A stretch of 64,000 nt of DNA from Pseudomonas brassicacearum (GTDB taxonomy: Bacteria > Pseudomonadota > Gammaproteobacteria > Pseudomonadales > Pseudomonadaceae): positions 3,782,001-3,846,000 of the forward strand of contig NZ_CP045701.2 in assembly GCF_009601685.2 (NCBI RefSeq), given 5' to 3'. Position numbers and translations under genes: made by a program. The notes under the pieces are model-generated. The model was not told the DNA's origin and searched no databases. It saw only the letters and a list, made by a program, of their open reading frames with translations. Shown here one piece after another: positions 1 through 9,457 of the stretch. The number at the start of each line of letters is the position of its first letter. Within the stretch, counting starts at the first letter, position 1.

Positions 1-20
1 ATCCACCGCCAATCCTCTGT

Positions 21-106
21 GGGAGTTGAGCTTGCTCGCGACAGCGGTGGGTCAGGCTGCATTGAAGTTGAATGCGCCGCTGCCATCGCGAGCAAGCTCG
101 GCTCCC
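21..106. repeat. Family B inverted repeat (REP doublet), copy 1
   Basis: Two 21-base arms at 21-41 and 86-106 are inverted copies of each other with two mismatches. They carry the family B core GAGCTTGCTCGCGA and are separated by about 44 bases. This is the two-inverted-halves arrangement of Pseudomonas REP/REPIN elements. It sits upstream of the ClC gene, within the first 190 bases, which hold no gene. Confidence 0.8.
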
Positions 107-190
107 GTACCACCACAGACTTGGATGGCGTTGCGTATGAGGTTAGGCTTGGCCCAATAGGCATTTTGCACGTCAACAGGATACAGGCCG

Positions 191-1516
191 GTGATCAAGC
201 CGTTTACCCTGATACATCGTCGTTTCAGCTCCATCCGTTGGCGTACTCGAGTGACGTTGTGGACCGCCGCCACGGCTGCTGGCTTGCTCGTCGTGATGTT
301 TGCCAGGCTGGCAGATCTGGCCTTGTCGCAATTCGCGCAGCAAACGGCTGAACGGCCTTGGCTGCCATTCATTTACACCCCTCTGATCGGTATGTTCGTG
401 GTCTGGTTGACCACCCGTTTTTTCAAGGGCTCCCAAGGCAGCGGCATACCCCAGGTGATCGCCGCAACGAAACTGGCCAGACACGGGAAAAGCGTCGACA
501 AGCTGGTTTCACTGCGAATTGCCTTTGGCAAGATCGGCCTGGGCGCGCTTGCACTGACAGGCGGTTTCTCCGCTGGGCGTGAAGGACCATCGGTACAGGT
601 TGCCGCCTCGATCATGCATTTCTTCCACCGCTTTCTGCCCAATGCCCGGATCATTCGCGTAGAGGACCTGATACTGGCCGGTGGCGCCGCCGGTATTGCT
701 GCGGCGTTCAATACTCCTCTGGCGGGTATTGCCTTTGCGGTTGAAGAGCTTGGCCGCAAGCTGGAAACCCGTACCAGCGGCGTATTGCTCAGCACCATTA
801 TTCTTTCAGGGATGGTCGCGATCGCCTTACAGGGAAACTACAACTATTTCGGCCATTTCGATGTTAAGGAGGTCGGCCGCGATATGCTTGTCCCGATACT
901 GGCGGCGGGCATCGGCTGCGGCCTGCTGGGTGGGTTATTCAGCCGGATGCTGTTGTGGCCTCAGCGTCATCATCGGTTCGTGCTCTGGGAGTGGCGTCGT
1001 GCGCATCCGGTATGGTTCGCCGGGATCTGTGGCGTCATTGTGGCGATACTGGGCTGGCTCAGCGCAGGAACGTCGTTTGGAAGTGGCTACGGGATTACCT
1101 CCCAGGTCATCAACCAAGACGTCGGCCTGCCCTGGCATGCACCGATTACCCGTTTCCTCGCGACGATCGTCACCTACTTTTCCGGTATTCCGGGTGGCAT
1201 CTTCGCGCCCTCCCTGGCGATCGGAGCCGCCGTTGGATCAAACGCTGCCGAACTGTTTGGTCTTGCCCTGCAACCCATTATTGCGTTGTGCATGGTTGGC
1301 TTTCTCGCCGCCGTCACACAGTCGCCAATCACCTCCGCAATCATCGTGATGGAGATGATCGATAGCCATGAGTTGGTCATCAGCCTCATGGCAGTGGCGT
1401 TGATCGCCAAAGCGGTGAGTTCAAGGATGGGGCCTGAGTTGTATCAGCAATTGTCGAAAGATTTTCTACACGGGTCGAAAAACGAAACAGCCGTGCCAAA
1501 ACACGGCACGGCGTAA
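191..1516 (+). CDS. ClC-family chloride channel or H+/Cl- exchanger
   Basis: A 441-residue inner-membrane protein of the ClC family, which moves chloride and, in most bacterial members, exchanges it for protons. The three selectivity-filter signatures are present in order: GSGIP at 83-87, GREGP at 129-133 with the gating glutamate E131, and GIPGGIFAP at 332-340. An EE pair at 185-186 lies where E. coli ClC carries its internal proton-relay glutamate, so exchanger activity is the better guess. No C-terminal CBS domains are present, and the length matches the short bacterial type. The ATG at 191 begins a basic N-terminus before the first helix. The gene stands alone with repeat DNA upstream and a small unknown gene facing it downstream. 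The family call is firm; the transport mode is inferred. Confidence 0.93.
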   Translation: MIKPFTLIHRRFSSIRWRTRVTLWTAATAAGLLVVMFARLADLALSQFAQQTAERPWLPFIYTPLIGMFVVWLTTRFFKGSQGSGIPQVIAATKLARHGKSVDKLVSLRIAFGKIGLGALALTGGFSAGREGPSVQVAASIMHFFHRFLPNARIIRVEDLILAGGAAGIAAAFNTPLAGIAFAVEELGRKLETRTSGVLLSTIILSGMVAIALQGNYNYFGHFDVKEVGRDMLVPILAAGIGCGLLGGLFSRMLLWPQRHHRFVLWEWRRAHPVWFAGICGVIVAILGWLSAGTSFGSGYGITSQVINQDVGLPWHAPITRFLATIVTYFSGIPGGIFAPSLAIGAAVGSNAAELFGLALQPIIALCMVGFLAAVTQSPITSAIIVMEMIDSHELVISLMAVALIAKAVSSRMGPELYQQLSKDFLHGSKNETAVPKHGTA

Positions 1517-1650
1517 GCCCGAGCCCGAGCCCCGGCCGACCGGTAAATCCGGGGGTATGGAAAGGCTGACTCAATCTGTGAATTCATGCCAACGCCTGGA
1601 TTCTCAATCCCGATAAAGAATCTGTGGGGAGCGCGTTTGTCGCTTCAATA

Positions 1651-2019
1651 TCAAAGTCGCTCAAGGGATGATTTGTAGGCCAGGACAATGTAAGCCAGTT
1701 GAAACTCGATGGCATATTTCAAACTCCGTTTCATTCGCTCTTTTTCAACATTCGCCTGAGGATTCTTATTATCCCTAACGCCTAGTTTGGCTTGCCTCGC
1801 CGCCAGGGCGAGCTCTTGCAGCCGCTCAGCAACCATGTCAGTTGCCGCCTGAAAAGCTTCAATGCCTTGGCGGAACGATTCATCGGTAACGCTATCGACT
1901 TCGATGTCCGCTTTCTCCCTGATTTCCCTGAATTCAGCAGGTGTTACTAACGCATCGCTCTCCATTCGAGTGATCAACTTTTTTAACTCTTCATCTGTGG
2001 ACGCCAATTGCAAGCTCAT
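1651..2019 (-). CDS. Hypothetical small helical protein, 122 residues
   Basis: I do not recognise this protein. It is charged and predicted largely alpha-helical, with no signal peptide or membrane segment, so it is probably cytoplasmic. The start is set at 2019 because a good ribosome site, GAGGAG, lies seven bases before that ATG on the minus strand; an in-frame ATG at 2043 lies upstream of this site and is less likely. Base composition looks poorer in G+C than the neighbouring operons, and the gene stands alone between convergent clC and the divergent moxR operon. Both points are compatible with a recently acquired or lineage-specific gene. No function is proposed. Confidence 0.6.
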   Translation of the reverse strand: MSLQLASTDEELKKLITRMESDALVTPAEFREIREKADIEVDSVTDESFRQGIEAFQAATDMVAERLQELALAARQAKLGVRDNKNPQANVEKERMKRSLKYAIEFQLAYIVLAYKSSLERL

Positions 2020-2423
2020 GGAATGACTCCTCAAAAAAGACACGGGGCCCCGTCGCCCATCTCTAATCTATTAGCCAAAAGCCAAGGCATCTACTGTCAG
2101 AAATTACAGGTGTATACGATTCATTTATGTGTTTTGGATGAATTGAAGCTGTCGCAGATTATCTTTCGCAGGCCTCGAAGCCCGACAGAGCAAGCCTATG
2201 CGGTCCATCCGGGCGTAGCTGCATATTTGAAATCAAGACAACGCGGCGCCCAAGCCCGCCGTGATTGCGGCGCTTCAAGGTGCAGCGCGTTCGACGCCGA
2301 TCACAAATCCGCACACCAGACAAAATCCCGTTAGTCGCCACCCCCCGCCATGCATTAAAGTAATGCCCCCAGCCCCGGCGTTATCCGAACGCCTGGGGCC
2401 ACCCTTTCCAGGAACAGTCACCG
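2020..2423. other. Intergenic region upstream of moxR
   Basis: About 400 bases between the divergent hypothetical gene and moxR. Short open frames on both strands here lack ribosome sites and convincing codon use, so I call no gene. The part nearest moxR carries two short inverted repeats, listed separately. The promoters of both neighbouring genes should lie here, but I could not pick a convincing -35/-10 pair. Confidence 0.5.
2352..2398 (+). promoter_or_regulatory. Two adjacent inverted repeats in the moxR leader
   Basis: GCATTA-aag-TAATGC at 2352-2366 is a perfect 15-base palindrome. Seven bases later, 2373-2398 can fold as CCCCGGCGTT-atccg-AACGCC-t-GGGG, a ten-pair stem with one bulged T. 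The second ends 25 bases before the moxR ATG. No T-tract follows, so it is not an intrinsic terminator. An operator next to a leader hairpin is possible but unproved. Confidence 0.4.
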
Positions 2424-3383
2424 ATGGAACATCGTGAAGCGCTGCTGGCGCTGCGAACCTTTCTTTCAACGCAGATTCTCGGCCAGGAAAAACTCATCGA
2501 GCGCCTGCTCATCGCCCTGCTCGCCGACGGCCACATGCTGGTCGAAGGCGCGCCGGGGCTGGCCAAGACCAAGGCCATCAAGGAGCTGGCCGAAGGCGTC
2601 GAAGCGCAATTCCATCGTATCCAGTTCACCCCAGACCTGCTGCCCGCCGACATCACCGGCACGGAAATCTATCGCCCGGAAACCGGCAGCTTCGTGTTCC
2701 AGCAAGGGCCGATTTTTCATAACCTGGTACTGGCCGACGAAATCAACCGCGCCCCAGCCAAGGTCCAGTCGGCCTTGCTCGAGGCCATGGCCGAGCGCCA
2801 GGTCAGCGTCGGGCGCAGCACCTATGAACTGTCGCCGCTGTTCCTGGTGATGGCCACGCAGAACCCGATCGAGCAGGAAGGCACCTACCCACTGCCCGAA
2901 GCCCAGCTCGACCGCTTCCTGATGCACGTCAAGATCGGCTTTCCCGATGCCACGGTGGAGCGTCGCATCCTCCAGCAGGCCCGGGGTGAAGCGCTGAACG
3001 GCGAGACCAAGCCCGAGCGCCGCGTGAGCCAGCAGGCGATCTTCTCCGCACGCAAGGAAATCCTCGGGTTGTACATGGCCGACGCCGTGGAGGAATACCT
3101 GGTGCAACTGATCATGGCTACCCGCAACCCGGCCAAGTTCGATCCGGAAATGGCCGAATGGATCGCCTACGGCGCCAGCCCGCGGGGCTCCATTGCCCTG
3201 GACCGCTGTGCCCGTGCCCATGCCTGGCTGGCCGGACGCGACTTTGTCAGCCCGGAAGATATCCAGGCCGTGCTGTTCGACGTGCTGCGCCATCGCATCA
3301 TCCTGTCGTTCGAAGCCGAGGCCGCCGGCATCGACCAGGACCGGGTCGTGCAGCGAATTCTCGACGTCGTCGCTGTCGCTTGA
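2424..3383 (+). CDS. MoxR-type AAA+ ATPase
   Basis: A 319-residue MoxR-family AAA+ ATPase. The family is thought to act as a chaperone that works with von Willebrand A (VWA) proteins encoded alongside, driving maturation or remodelling of envelope or metal-containing targets. Walker A is GAPGLAKT at 42-49 and Walker B is LVLADEINR at 101-109. The remaining AAA core ([10 protein letters not shown], the sensor-1 region) and a C-terminal lid domain follow. The ATG at 2424 has AGGAAC upstream. This is the first gene of a six-gene unit in which most later genes overlap by four bases, so co-translation and joint function are likely. The substrate is unknown. Confidence 0.93.
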   Translation: MEHREALLALRTFLSTQILGQEKLIERLLIALLADGHMLVEGAPGLAKTKAIKELAEGVEAQFHRIQFTPDLLPADITGTEIYRPETGSFVFQQGPIFHNLVLADEINRAPAKVQSALLEAMAERQVSVGRSTYELSPLFLVMATQNPIEQEGTYPLPEAQLDRFLMHVKIGFPDATVERRILQQARGEALNGETKPERRVSQQAIFSARKEILGLYMADAVEEYLVQLIMATRNPAKFDPEMAEWIAYGASPRGSIALDRCARAHAWLAGRDFVSPEDIQAVLFDVLRHRIILSFEAEAAGIDQDRVVQRILDVVAVA

Positions 3384-3392
3384 GCATGACTG

Positions 3393-4337
3393 ATGAATAA
3401 CCCACTGGCGCCCGCACCGGGCATCCGCGTCAGCCTTTCGGAGCTGATCGAGATGCGCCATCGTGTACGCGAGGTGCAGTTGTTCTCGACGCCAGGCCAG
3501 CGCAGCCCGCTGATCGGCCTGCATCACTCCAAGCTGCGCGGACGCGGGGTGGATTTCGACCAGGTGCGGGTCTATCAGGCCGGCGACGACGTGCGCACCA
3601 TTGACTGGCGCGTCACCGCCCGGACCCAGGAGCCCCACACCAAACTGTTCCACGAAGAACGCGAGCGGCCGATCTTCATCATGATCGAGCAAAGCCACCG
3701 CCTGTTCTTCGGCTCGGGGCTGATGTTCAAGTCGGTGCTCGCCGCCCAGGCCGCCAGCCTGATCGGCTGGGCCGCGCTGGGGCACAACGACCGGGTCGGC
3801 GGCCTGGTGTTCGGCAATAACACCCATTACGAGGTCAAGCCGCGGCGCAGCAAACAGAGCCTGTTGCAATTGCTCAACCGGCTGGTGCGAGTCAATCAGT
3901 CGCTGCACACCGAAGGCGAGCCGGACCGCGACTCGTTCGGCATCGCCCTGCGCAGGGCCCGGGAAGTGCTACGGCCCGGCAGCCTGGTGATCGTGATTTG
4001 CGACGAGCGTGCGTTGTCCGATAGCGCCGAGCAGCAGCTGAGCCTGTTGTCGCGCCATTGCGACCTGTTGCTGCTGCCGCTGTCGGACCCACTGGATCAC
4101 GCCCTGCCCGCCGCCGGCCTGCTGCGCTTCGCCCAGCGTGCTTCACAGTTGGAGCTCGACACCCTGAACTTCGAACTGCGCCAGGCCTATCGCGCCCAGG
4201 CCGAGGCGCGTCAGGAGCGCTGGGAAATACTGGCGCAGAAGCTGCGGATCCTGATGATGCCCTTGAGCACCCAGGGCGACATGGTCGAGCAACTGCGCGA
4301 ATACCTGAACCCCAAGCGGGCCGGGAAAAGTCGATGA
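3393..4337 (+). CDS. DUF58 domain protein of the MoxR-Bat operon
   Basis: A 314-residue soluble protein of the DUF58 family, almost always found next to moxR. The family signature is visible in the first third, where GRGVDFDQVRVYQAGDDV is followed by IDWRVTARTQEPHTK. The rest resembles a degenerate VWA-like fold that may bind the MoxR ATPase. It starts ten bases after the moxR stop, and its stop codon overlaps the next ATG. The role in the complex is inferred only from context and family co-occurrence. Confidence 0.9.
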   Translation: MNNPLAPAPGIRVSLSELIEMRHRVREVQLFSTPGQRSPLIGLHHSKLRGRGVDFDQVRVYQAGDDVRTIDWRVTARTQEPHTKLFHEERERPIFIMIEQSHRLFFGSGLMFKSVLAAQAASLIGWAALGHNDRVGGLVFGNNTHYEVKPRRSKQSLLQLLNRLVRVNQSLHTEGEPDRDSFGIALRRAREVLRPGSLVIVICDERALSDSAEQQLSLLSRHCDLLLLPLSDPLDHALPAAGLLRFAQRASQLELDTLNFELRQAYRAQAEARQERWEILAQKLRILMMPLSTQGDMVEQLREYLNPKRAGKSR

Positions 4338-4828
4338 GCAACCTGGATCAATTGCAGCCGCTGATGGCGCCGCCCCCTATTGGTTTCTGGCCTCCTGCGC
4401 CAGGCTGGTGGTTGCTGCTGGTGTTGATCCCCCTGCTGGGCCTGGGCCTGTGGCAGTTGCGCCGGTTCATTCCCGCCAAGCGCACCGGCTCCCGTGCCGA
4501 ACAGCCCCTGGACCCGGTGCGACTGGCCGCGCTGGCCGAGCTCGCCCTGCTGCCCAAACCCTACGATGGGGCGCCGGCCGGGGCCTGGCTGCAACAACTC
4601 AACGGGCTGCTCAAGCGCCTGTGTCGCAACCATTACCCCTATAGCCAGAGCCATACCCTCAATGGGCGCAAATGGCTGGCTTTCCTGGACAACCGCTGTC
4701 CGGCAGCCGGCCTGACCCGCTGGATGGTGCTGGTGGAAGGCGCCTACAAACCCGAATGCAAGCTCGATGACAAAGCCATCGCCGGCCTGACCCAGGCGGT
4801 CGAAATCTGGATTCGCAAACATGTTTGA
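4334..4828 (+). CDS. DUF4381 single-span membrane protein
   Basis: A 164-residue protein with one strong hydrophobic segment near residues 20-40 and a soluble C-terminal part predicted cytoplasmic. DUF4381 proteins regularly sit between DUF58 and the VWA proteins in proteobacterial moxR-bat operons. The ATG at 4334 overlaps the preceding stop (ATGA), which argues for this start over the longer open frame upstream. The gene also overlaps the next by eight bases. It may tether the MoxR/DUF58 pair to the membrane, though nothing in the sequence proves it. Confidence 0.87.
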   Translation: MSNLDQLQPLMAPPPIGFWPPAPGWWLLLVLIPLLGLGLWQLRRFIPAKRTGSRAEQPLDPVRLAALAELALLPKPYDGAPAGAWLQQLNGLLKRLCRNHYPYSQSHTLNGRKWLAFLDNRCPAAGLTRWMVLVEGAYKPECKLDDKAIAGLTQAVEIWIRKHV

Positions 4829-5900
4829 GTTCGCCTGGCCGTGGATATTGGCCCTGTTGCCGCTGCCTTGGCTGATGCGCCTGGTGCTGCCGGCGGCCGA
4901 CAGCGGCGAGCCTGCGCTCAAGGTCAGTTTCCTCGCTGACCTGGAAGGCCTGGTGGGGCGGCGAGCCCGGGCCAATCTGCCGACCTGGCGGCAACAGGCG
5001 CCCTTCATCCTGCTCTGGCTGCTATTGCTGATCGCCGCGGCCCGACCACAGTGGTTGGGCGAGCCATTGCCCATTGCCGCCAGCGGTCGCGACCTGCTGG
5101 TGGCGGTGGATGTCTCGGGCTCCATGGATTTTCCCGACATGCACTGGAAGGACGAAGAGGTCAGTCGCCTTGCGCTGGTCCAGCATATGCTCGGGGATTT
5201 TCTCGAAGGCCGCGAAGGTGACCGGGTCGGCCTGATCCTGTTCGGTAGCCAGGCCTATCTGCAGGCACCGCTGACCTTCGACCGCCGCACCGTGCGCCAT
5301 TGGCTCGATGAGGCGCGTATCGGCATCGCCGGCAAAAATACCGCCATCGGCGACGCCATCGGCCTGGCCCTCAAGCGCCTGCGCCAGCGGCCGGCCCAGA
5401 GCCGTGTGTTGATCCTGGTCACCGACGGCGCCAACAACGGCGGCGAAATCGACCCCCTCACCGCCGCGCGACTGGCTGCCGACGAAGGCGTGAAAATTTA
5501 CCCGATCGGCATCGGTGCCGACCCGGAACAAAGCGGCACCACGGGTTTGCTCGGCGTCAACCCGAGCCTGGACCTGGACGAACCGACACTCAAGGACATC
5601 GCCCAAGTCACCGGTGGCCAGTATTTTCGTGCCCAGGATGGCGAGCAATTACTGGCGATCAAGACCACCCTCGACCAGCTCGAGCCAGTGACCCAGCAAC
5701 CGACCCAGGCTCGTCCTGCCCTGGCGCTGTATCACTGGCCCCTGGCCGTTGCGCTGCTGTTGAGCATGTTACTGGTGGCCCGGGCGCGCTGGCCGGACAA
5801 TCCGCTGCAACGCCTGCTCAACCAAGCGCTGTTCCAGCCAGCCCAACACACCGAGTGGCGCCAGCGGCTCAAGCGCCTGCGCTTGCGGAGGCGTCGATGA
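4821..5900 (+). CDS. VWA domain membrane protein, BatA-like
   Basis: A 359-residue membrane protein with hydrophobic segments near residues 3-22 and 58-75, a VWA domain, and a further hydrophobic stretch near 305-325. The metal-ion-dependent adhesion site is intact: D97-x-S-x-S in AVDVSGSMD, with TDG later in the domain. In Bacteroides and Leptospira the Bat proteins are linked to aerotolerance and stress resistance, while in gammaproteobacteria the function is not settled. Overlap with both neighbours shows tight coupling. The intact metal site contrasts with the next gene. Confidence 0.9.
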   Translation: MFEFAWPWILALLPLPWLMRLVLPAADSGEPALKVSFLADLEGLVGRRARANLPTWRQQAPFILLWLLLLIAAARPQWLGEPLPIAASGRDLLVAVDVSGSMDFPDMHWKDEEVSRLALVQHMLGDFLEGREGDRVGLILFGSQAYLQAPLTFDRRTVRHWLDEARIGIAGKNTAIGDAIGLALKRLRQRPAQSRVLILVTDGANNGGEIDPLTAARLAADEGVKIYPIGIGADPEQSGTTGLLGVNPSLDLDEPTLKDIAQVTGGQYFRAQDGEQLLAIKTTLDQLEPVTQQPTQARPALALYHWPLAVALLLSMLLVARARWPDNPLQRLLNQALFQPAQHTEWRQRLKRLRLRRRR

Positions 5901-7633
5901 TCGCCCTCTGGCCACACTGGCTACGCCCCTGGTTCGTGTTGCTGCTGCCTCTGCTGGGCTGGTTGCTCTGGCAACTGTGGCACCGGCAAAAACGCGTGGG
6001 CCGCTGGCAGATGATCCTGCCGCCCGCCTTTCATGCTGTGCTGCTCAGTGGCGGCAGTGGCCGGGAAAGCCGGTTGCCGTGGATTGCACTGGGCCTGGGT
6101 TGGCTGTTGATGGTGCTGGCGTTGCTCGGGCCGAGCTGGGCGCGGGTCGAACAGACCAGCCAGAGACCCGCCGACCCGCTGGTGGTGGTGTTGGAGCTGA
6201 CCCCGGAAATGCTCGCCACCGACGTCCCGCCCACGCGCCTGGAACAGGCCCGGCGCAAGGTCCTGGACCTGTTGCAGAACCGCAGCGACGCCCAGACCGC
6301 GATCATCGTCTATGCCGGCAGCGCCCATACGCTGGTGCCGCTGTCCGACGACTTGTCCACCAGCACCAACCTGCTCGAAGCCCTCGCACCGTCGATCATG
6401 CCGCAAAGCGGCCATCGTGCCGACCTGGCGGTCCGCAAGGCCTTGGCCCTGCTGGACCAGGGCGAACTGGGCCATGGCCGGATCCTGCTGATCGGTTCGT
6501 CGCTGAACGAGCAGGAACGCCAGGGCATTCGCCAGGCCCTGGACGGTTCCGCCACGCAGTGGCTGATGCTGGGCATCGGTACCCGCGAAGGCGCACCGGT
6601 GCCCCAGGAAGATGGCAGTTACCTCAAGGATGCCCAGGGTGCGATCCTGGTGCCACGCCTGGACAGCCCGGGCCTCAAGGCCTTCGCCAACGAGTTGGAC
6701 GGTCGCTACCGGCCGGCGCGGCTGGACGACAGCGACCTGCGCGGCCTGGGCCTGCTGGCAGGTCCTAGCCATCTGCGCAGCGACGGACAAACGCTGCGCC
6801 TGGACACTTGGGCCGACCAGGGCTATTGGCTGCTCTTGCCGCTGTTGCTGCTGGCCGCCTGTGCCGGGCGCCGAGGCTGGCTGTTCTGCCTGCCGCTGTT
6901 GTTCATGTTGCCGCAAACCAGCCACGCCTTCGAATTCCAGGACCTGTGGTTGCGCGCCGACCAACAGGGCCAGCATTTGCTCAAGCAAAAGCGTCCCGCC
7001 GAAGCCGCCGCCCACTTCGAGGACAGCCAGTGGCAAGGCGTCGCCTTGTACGAGGCCGGCCAATACAGCGAAGCCGCCCGACGCTTCGCCGAAGGCAACG
7101 ATGCCCGCGCGCACTACAATCGTGGCAACGCCCTGGCCAGGAGCGGCGAACTGGAAGCCGCACTGGACGCCTATGAGCAGGCCCTGGAGTTGCAACCCGA
7201 CCTGCGCCCCGCCCAGACCAACAAGGCCCTGGTGGAAAGCTTGTTGGAAGAACCGGCCCCCGTACCGGAAGAACCCAAGCCTGCCGACAGCGAGGAGTCG
7301 GGCCCCGCCGAGCAATCGCCGGATGCCGCCTCACCCTCCCGGTCTTCCGACCCAGGGCAGCCCTCCCGCGAGGCAAGCGCAACATCGGACGAATCCGCGC
7401 CTGCGCGCACGGCACAGCCGCCCACCGCCCAGGATGTCCCGGGCAGCGAACTGCCCGATGAGCAGACCACCACCCCGCCACTGCGTCCTGCCGCAGGTCA
7501 GCGTAATGAAGAAGAACAGCGTCAGGCACTGGAACAATGGCTGCGCCAGATCCCGGATAATCCAGGGGAGTTGCTCAGGCGTAAATTCTGGTACGAACAG
7601 CAAAGCCATCAGGCCCAGGAAAAAACCCAATGA
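5897..7633 (+). CDS. VWA and TPR membrane protein, BatB/BatC fusion type
   Basis: A 578-residue protein joining two parts that are separate genes in some bacteria. Residues 1-80 hold two hydrophobic segments, 90-280 a VWA-like domain, and about 315-345 further membrane segments. A TPR region follows around 390-450, then a Pro/Ser/Glu-rich low-complexity tail. The position of the usual DxSxS metal motif reads E100-L-T-P-E, so the metal site is degenerate while the fold is kept. The ATG at 5897 overlaps the batA-like stop (ATGA). TPRs suggest a scaffold for other operon products. Family and architecture are clear; the biochemical role is not. Confidence 0.88.
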   Translation: MIALWPHWLRPWFVLLLPLLGWLLWQLWHRQKRVGRWQMILPPAFHAVLLSGGSGRESRLPWIALGLGWLLMVLALLGPSWARVEQTSQRPADPLVVVLELTPEMLATDVPPTRLEQARRKVLDLLQNRSDAQTAIIVYAGSAHTLVPLSDDLSTSTNLLEALAPSIMPQSGHRADLAVRKALALLDQGELGHGRILLIGSSLNEQERQGIRQALDGSATQWLMLGIGTREGAPVPQEDGSYLKDAQGAILVPRLDSPGLKAFANELDGRYRPARLDDSDLRGLGLLAGPSHLRSDGQTLRLDTWADQGYWLLLPLLLLAACAGRRGWLFCLPLLFMLPQTSHAFEFQDLWLRADQQGQHLLKQKRPAEAAAHFEDSQWQGVALYEAGQYSEAARRFAEGNDARAHYNRGNALARSGELEAALDAYEQALELQPDLRPAQTNKALVESLLEEPAPVPEEPKPADSEESGPAEQSPDAASPSRSSDPGQPSREASATSDESAPARTAQPPTAQDVPGSELPDEQTTTPPLRPAAGQRNEEEQRQALEQWLRQIPDNPGELLRRKFWYEQQSHQAQEKTQ

Positions 7634-9267
7634 CCCGCTTCACCGCCTACCTCCTCGTGTTGCTGCTCTGGGCCTCTGGAACCCAGGCTGCACAGCTGAC
7701 GGCCAGTGTGGACCGCAGCCGCCTGAACTCCGGGGAAACGGTGGAACTGACCCTGGAATCCAACGACGCCACATTGTTCGGCAAACCTGACCTGGGCCCG
7801 CTTCAGGCTTTGTTCGATGTGCGCGGCACCCGCCAGGTCAACCAGTTGACGACCCTCGACGGTGAGAACCGCGCCACCACCCGCTGGATCGTGACCCTGC
7901 TGCCGCGCCAAAGCGGCACCGTGATCATTCCGCAGCTGCAATTGGGCGAAGTGACCAGCCAGCCGATCACCCTGCAAGTGATCGAAAGCGAAACCCGCAA
8001 CGCCTCGGGCCCCCTGGCACCGGTGTTCATCGAGGCCAGCCTCGACCAGACCCAGGTATATGTTCAGGCCCAGGCGATCTTGACCCTGCGCATCTACCAT
8101 TCGGTGTCGCTGTACGACGACAGCAGTCTCACGCCGCTGCACATTCCCGACGCCCGCACCGAGCAACTGGGCGAATCGCGCACCTATGAAAAAGTCATCA
8201 ACGATGTGCGCCATGGCGTGATTGAACTGCGTTACGGCATCTACCCGCAACGCAGCGGCGAACTGACGATTCCGGCCCAGACATTCAGTGCCACCCTGGT
8301 CGAGCCGGTGGCCCAGGACGCCGTACCTTCGGGTCCCAAGCCCGGCCAGTTGATGCGGGTAAGCTCCCCGCAACTGCTGCTGCACGTCAACCCCAAACCG
8401 GCCAGTTACCCGGCCGATGTGCCCTGGCTGCCCGCACGCAGCCTGTCCTTGAGTGAAAGCTGGAGCCCGGAACCAACCCATAGCCAGGTGGGCGACTCCC
8501 TGACCCGCAGCCTGACCCTGGAAGCCGAAGGCCTGGCCAGCGCCCAGTTGCCGCCCCTGCCGGCCACTGAGATCAATGGCCTGCGGCGCTATCCGGACCA
8601 ACCGGTACTCAGCAGCCGCAACAGTGAGCGCGGGCTGGTGGGCAGCCGCGAAGACCGCGAGGCCCTGGTGCCCAACCGCAGCGGCACCATCGAGCTGCCC
8701 CCGGTGGAAGTGATCTGGTGGAACACCCTGGAAGACCACCTGGACCGCACCAGCCTCCCGGCGCGGACCCTGCAAGTGGCGAACAATCCAAGCCTGATGG
8801 TGGACACGCCGGCCGGTACGACGCAGATCGTGACAACGATCGACAGCGAGGCCCTGTGGTACTGGCAACTGAGCACCTTCCTCCTCGCCTGCACGACGCT
8901 GCTGGGCTTTGGCTTGTGGTGGCGCGCCCGCTGGCAGCCAGCGATCCTGCGCTCGACCCAGACCGGACCGAGCCCGCGTACCCTGCTGGATGACCTCAAA
9001 CGCACCTGCCTGGCCAACGACCCCCACGCCACCCGACAGGCCCTTGACGCCTGGGCCCGCCAGCAGCCGGAAACCCTGGCCGACATGGCGGCGCGCTTCG
9101 TGCCGCTGTCAGACGCCCTGGACGGTCTCAACGGCGCGCTCTACAGCGAGACCGGCCAGCACTGGCAAGGCGAGGATCTGTGGCGGGCCATCCGTGCCAT
9201 TCCGCCCACCGAAGGGGCGCTGGACTCGGCGAGTGATTCGGGTTTGCCGCCGCTTTACCCCAAATAA
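7630..9267 (+). CDS. BatD-like exported protein with C-terminal anchor
   Basis: A 545-residue protein with an N-terminal signal peptide ending near residue 20 (SGTQAAQL) and a long beta-rich periplasmic part. A transmembrane helix near 415-435 and a cytoplasmic tail of about 110 residues follow. This is the BatD (oxygen-tolerance family) layout. It overlaps the previous stop by four bases and ends the operon, with a repeat fragment downstream. It probably forms the periplasmic face of the Bat complex. Confidence 0.88.
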   Translation: MTRFTAYLLVLLLWASGTQAAQLTASVDRSRLNSGETVELTLESNDATLFGKPDLGPLQALFDVRGTRQVNQLTTLDGENRATTRWIVTLLPRQSGTVIIPQLQLGEVTSQPITLQVIESETRNASGPLAPVFIEASLDQTQVYVQAQAILTLRIYHSVSLYDDSSLTPLHIPDARTEQLGESRTYEKVINDVRHGVIELRYGIYPQRSGELTIPAQTFSATLVEPVAQDAVPSGPKPGQLMRVSSPQLLLHVNPKPASYPADVPWLPARSLSLSESWSPEPTHSQVGDSLTRSLTLEAEGLASAQLPPLPATEINGLRRYPDQPVLSSRNSERGLVGSREDREALVPNRSGTIELPPVEVIWWNTLEDHLDRTSLPARTLQVANNPSLMVDTPAGTTQIVTTIDSEALWYWQLSTFLLACTTLLGFGLWWRARWQPAILRSTQTGPSPRTLLDDLKRTCLANDPHATRQALDAWARQQPETLADMAARFVPLSDALDGLNGALYSETGQHWQGEDLWRAIRAIPPTEGALDSASDSGLPPLYPK

Positions 9268-9290
9268 TCCCGCTCTGTTTCGCAGCCTTT

Positions 9291-9316
9291 GTGGCGGGGG
9301 CAAGCCTTGCTCCCAC
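9291..9316. repeat. Family B repeat, single imperfect palindrome, copy 2
   Basis: A 26-base imperfect palindrome built around GGGCAAGCCTTGCTCCCAC, 24 bases after the batD stop. It is a one-unit form of the family B repeat and may also slow transcription leaving the moxR-bat operon. Confidence 0.6.
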
Positions 9317-9457
9317 ATAAATTTCCTTGCCACAGGATTAGTCTTCGATAGATCCAGCGAAGTTGAACAAGTCCTCAGCCCTGTTTCCCAGTAAACTCTC
9401 CTTCTTTTAGCCGCCCTCCTTTTCACCGCGGCCATCATCTGTTTTCTGGAGTTTGCC

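Noticed and set aside
2008..2334. 108-residue plus-strand open frame upstream of moxR
   Set aside because: No ribosome site, composition unlike its neighbours, and overlap with the start of the minus-strand gene; no support for coding.
2466..3908. 480-residue open frame antisense to moxR and DUF58
   Set aside because: It lies opposite well-supported genes with clear motifs. High GC and third-position bias produce such frames, and its translation shows no recognisable domain and no ribosome site.
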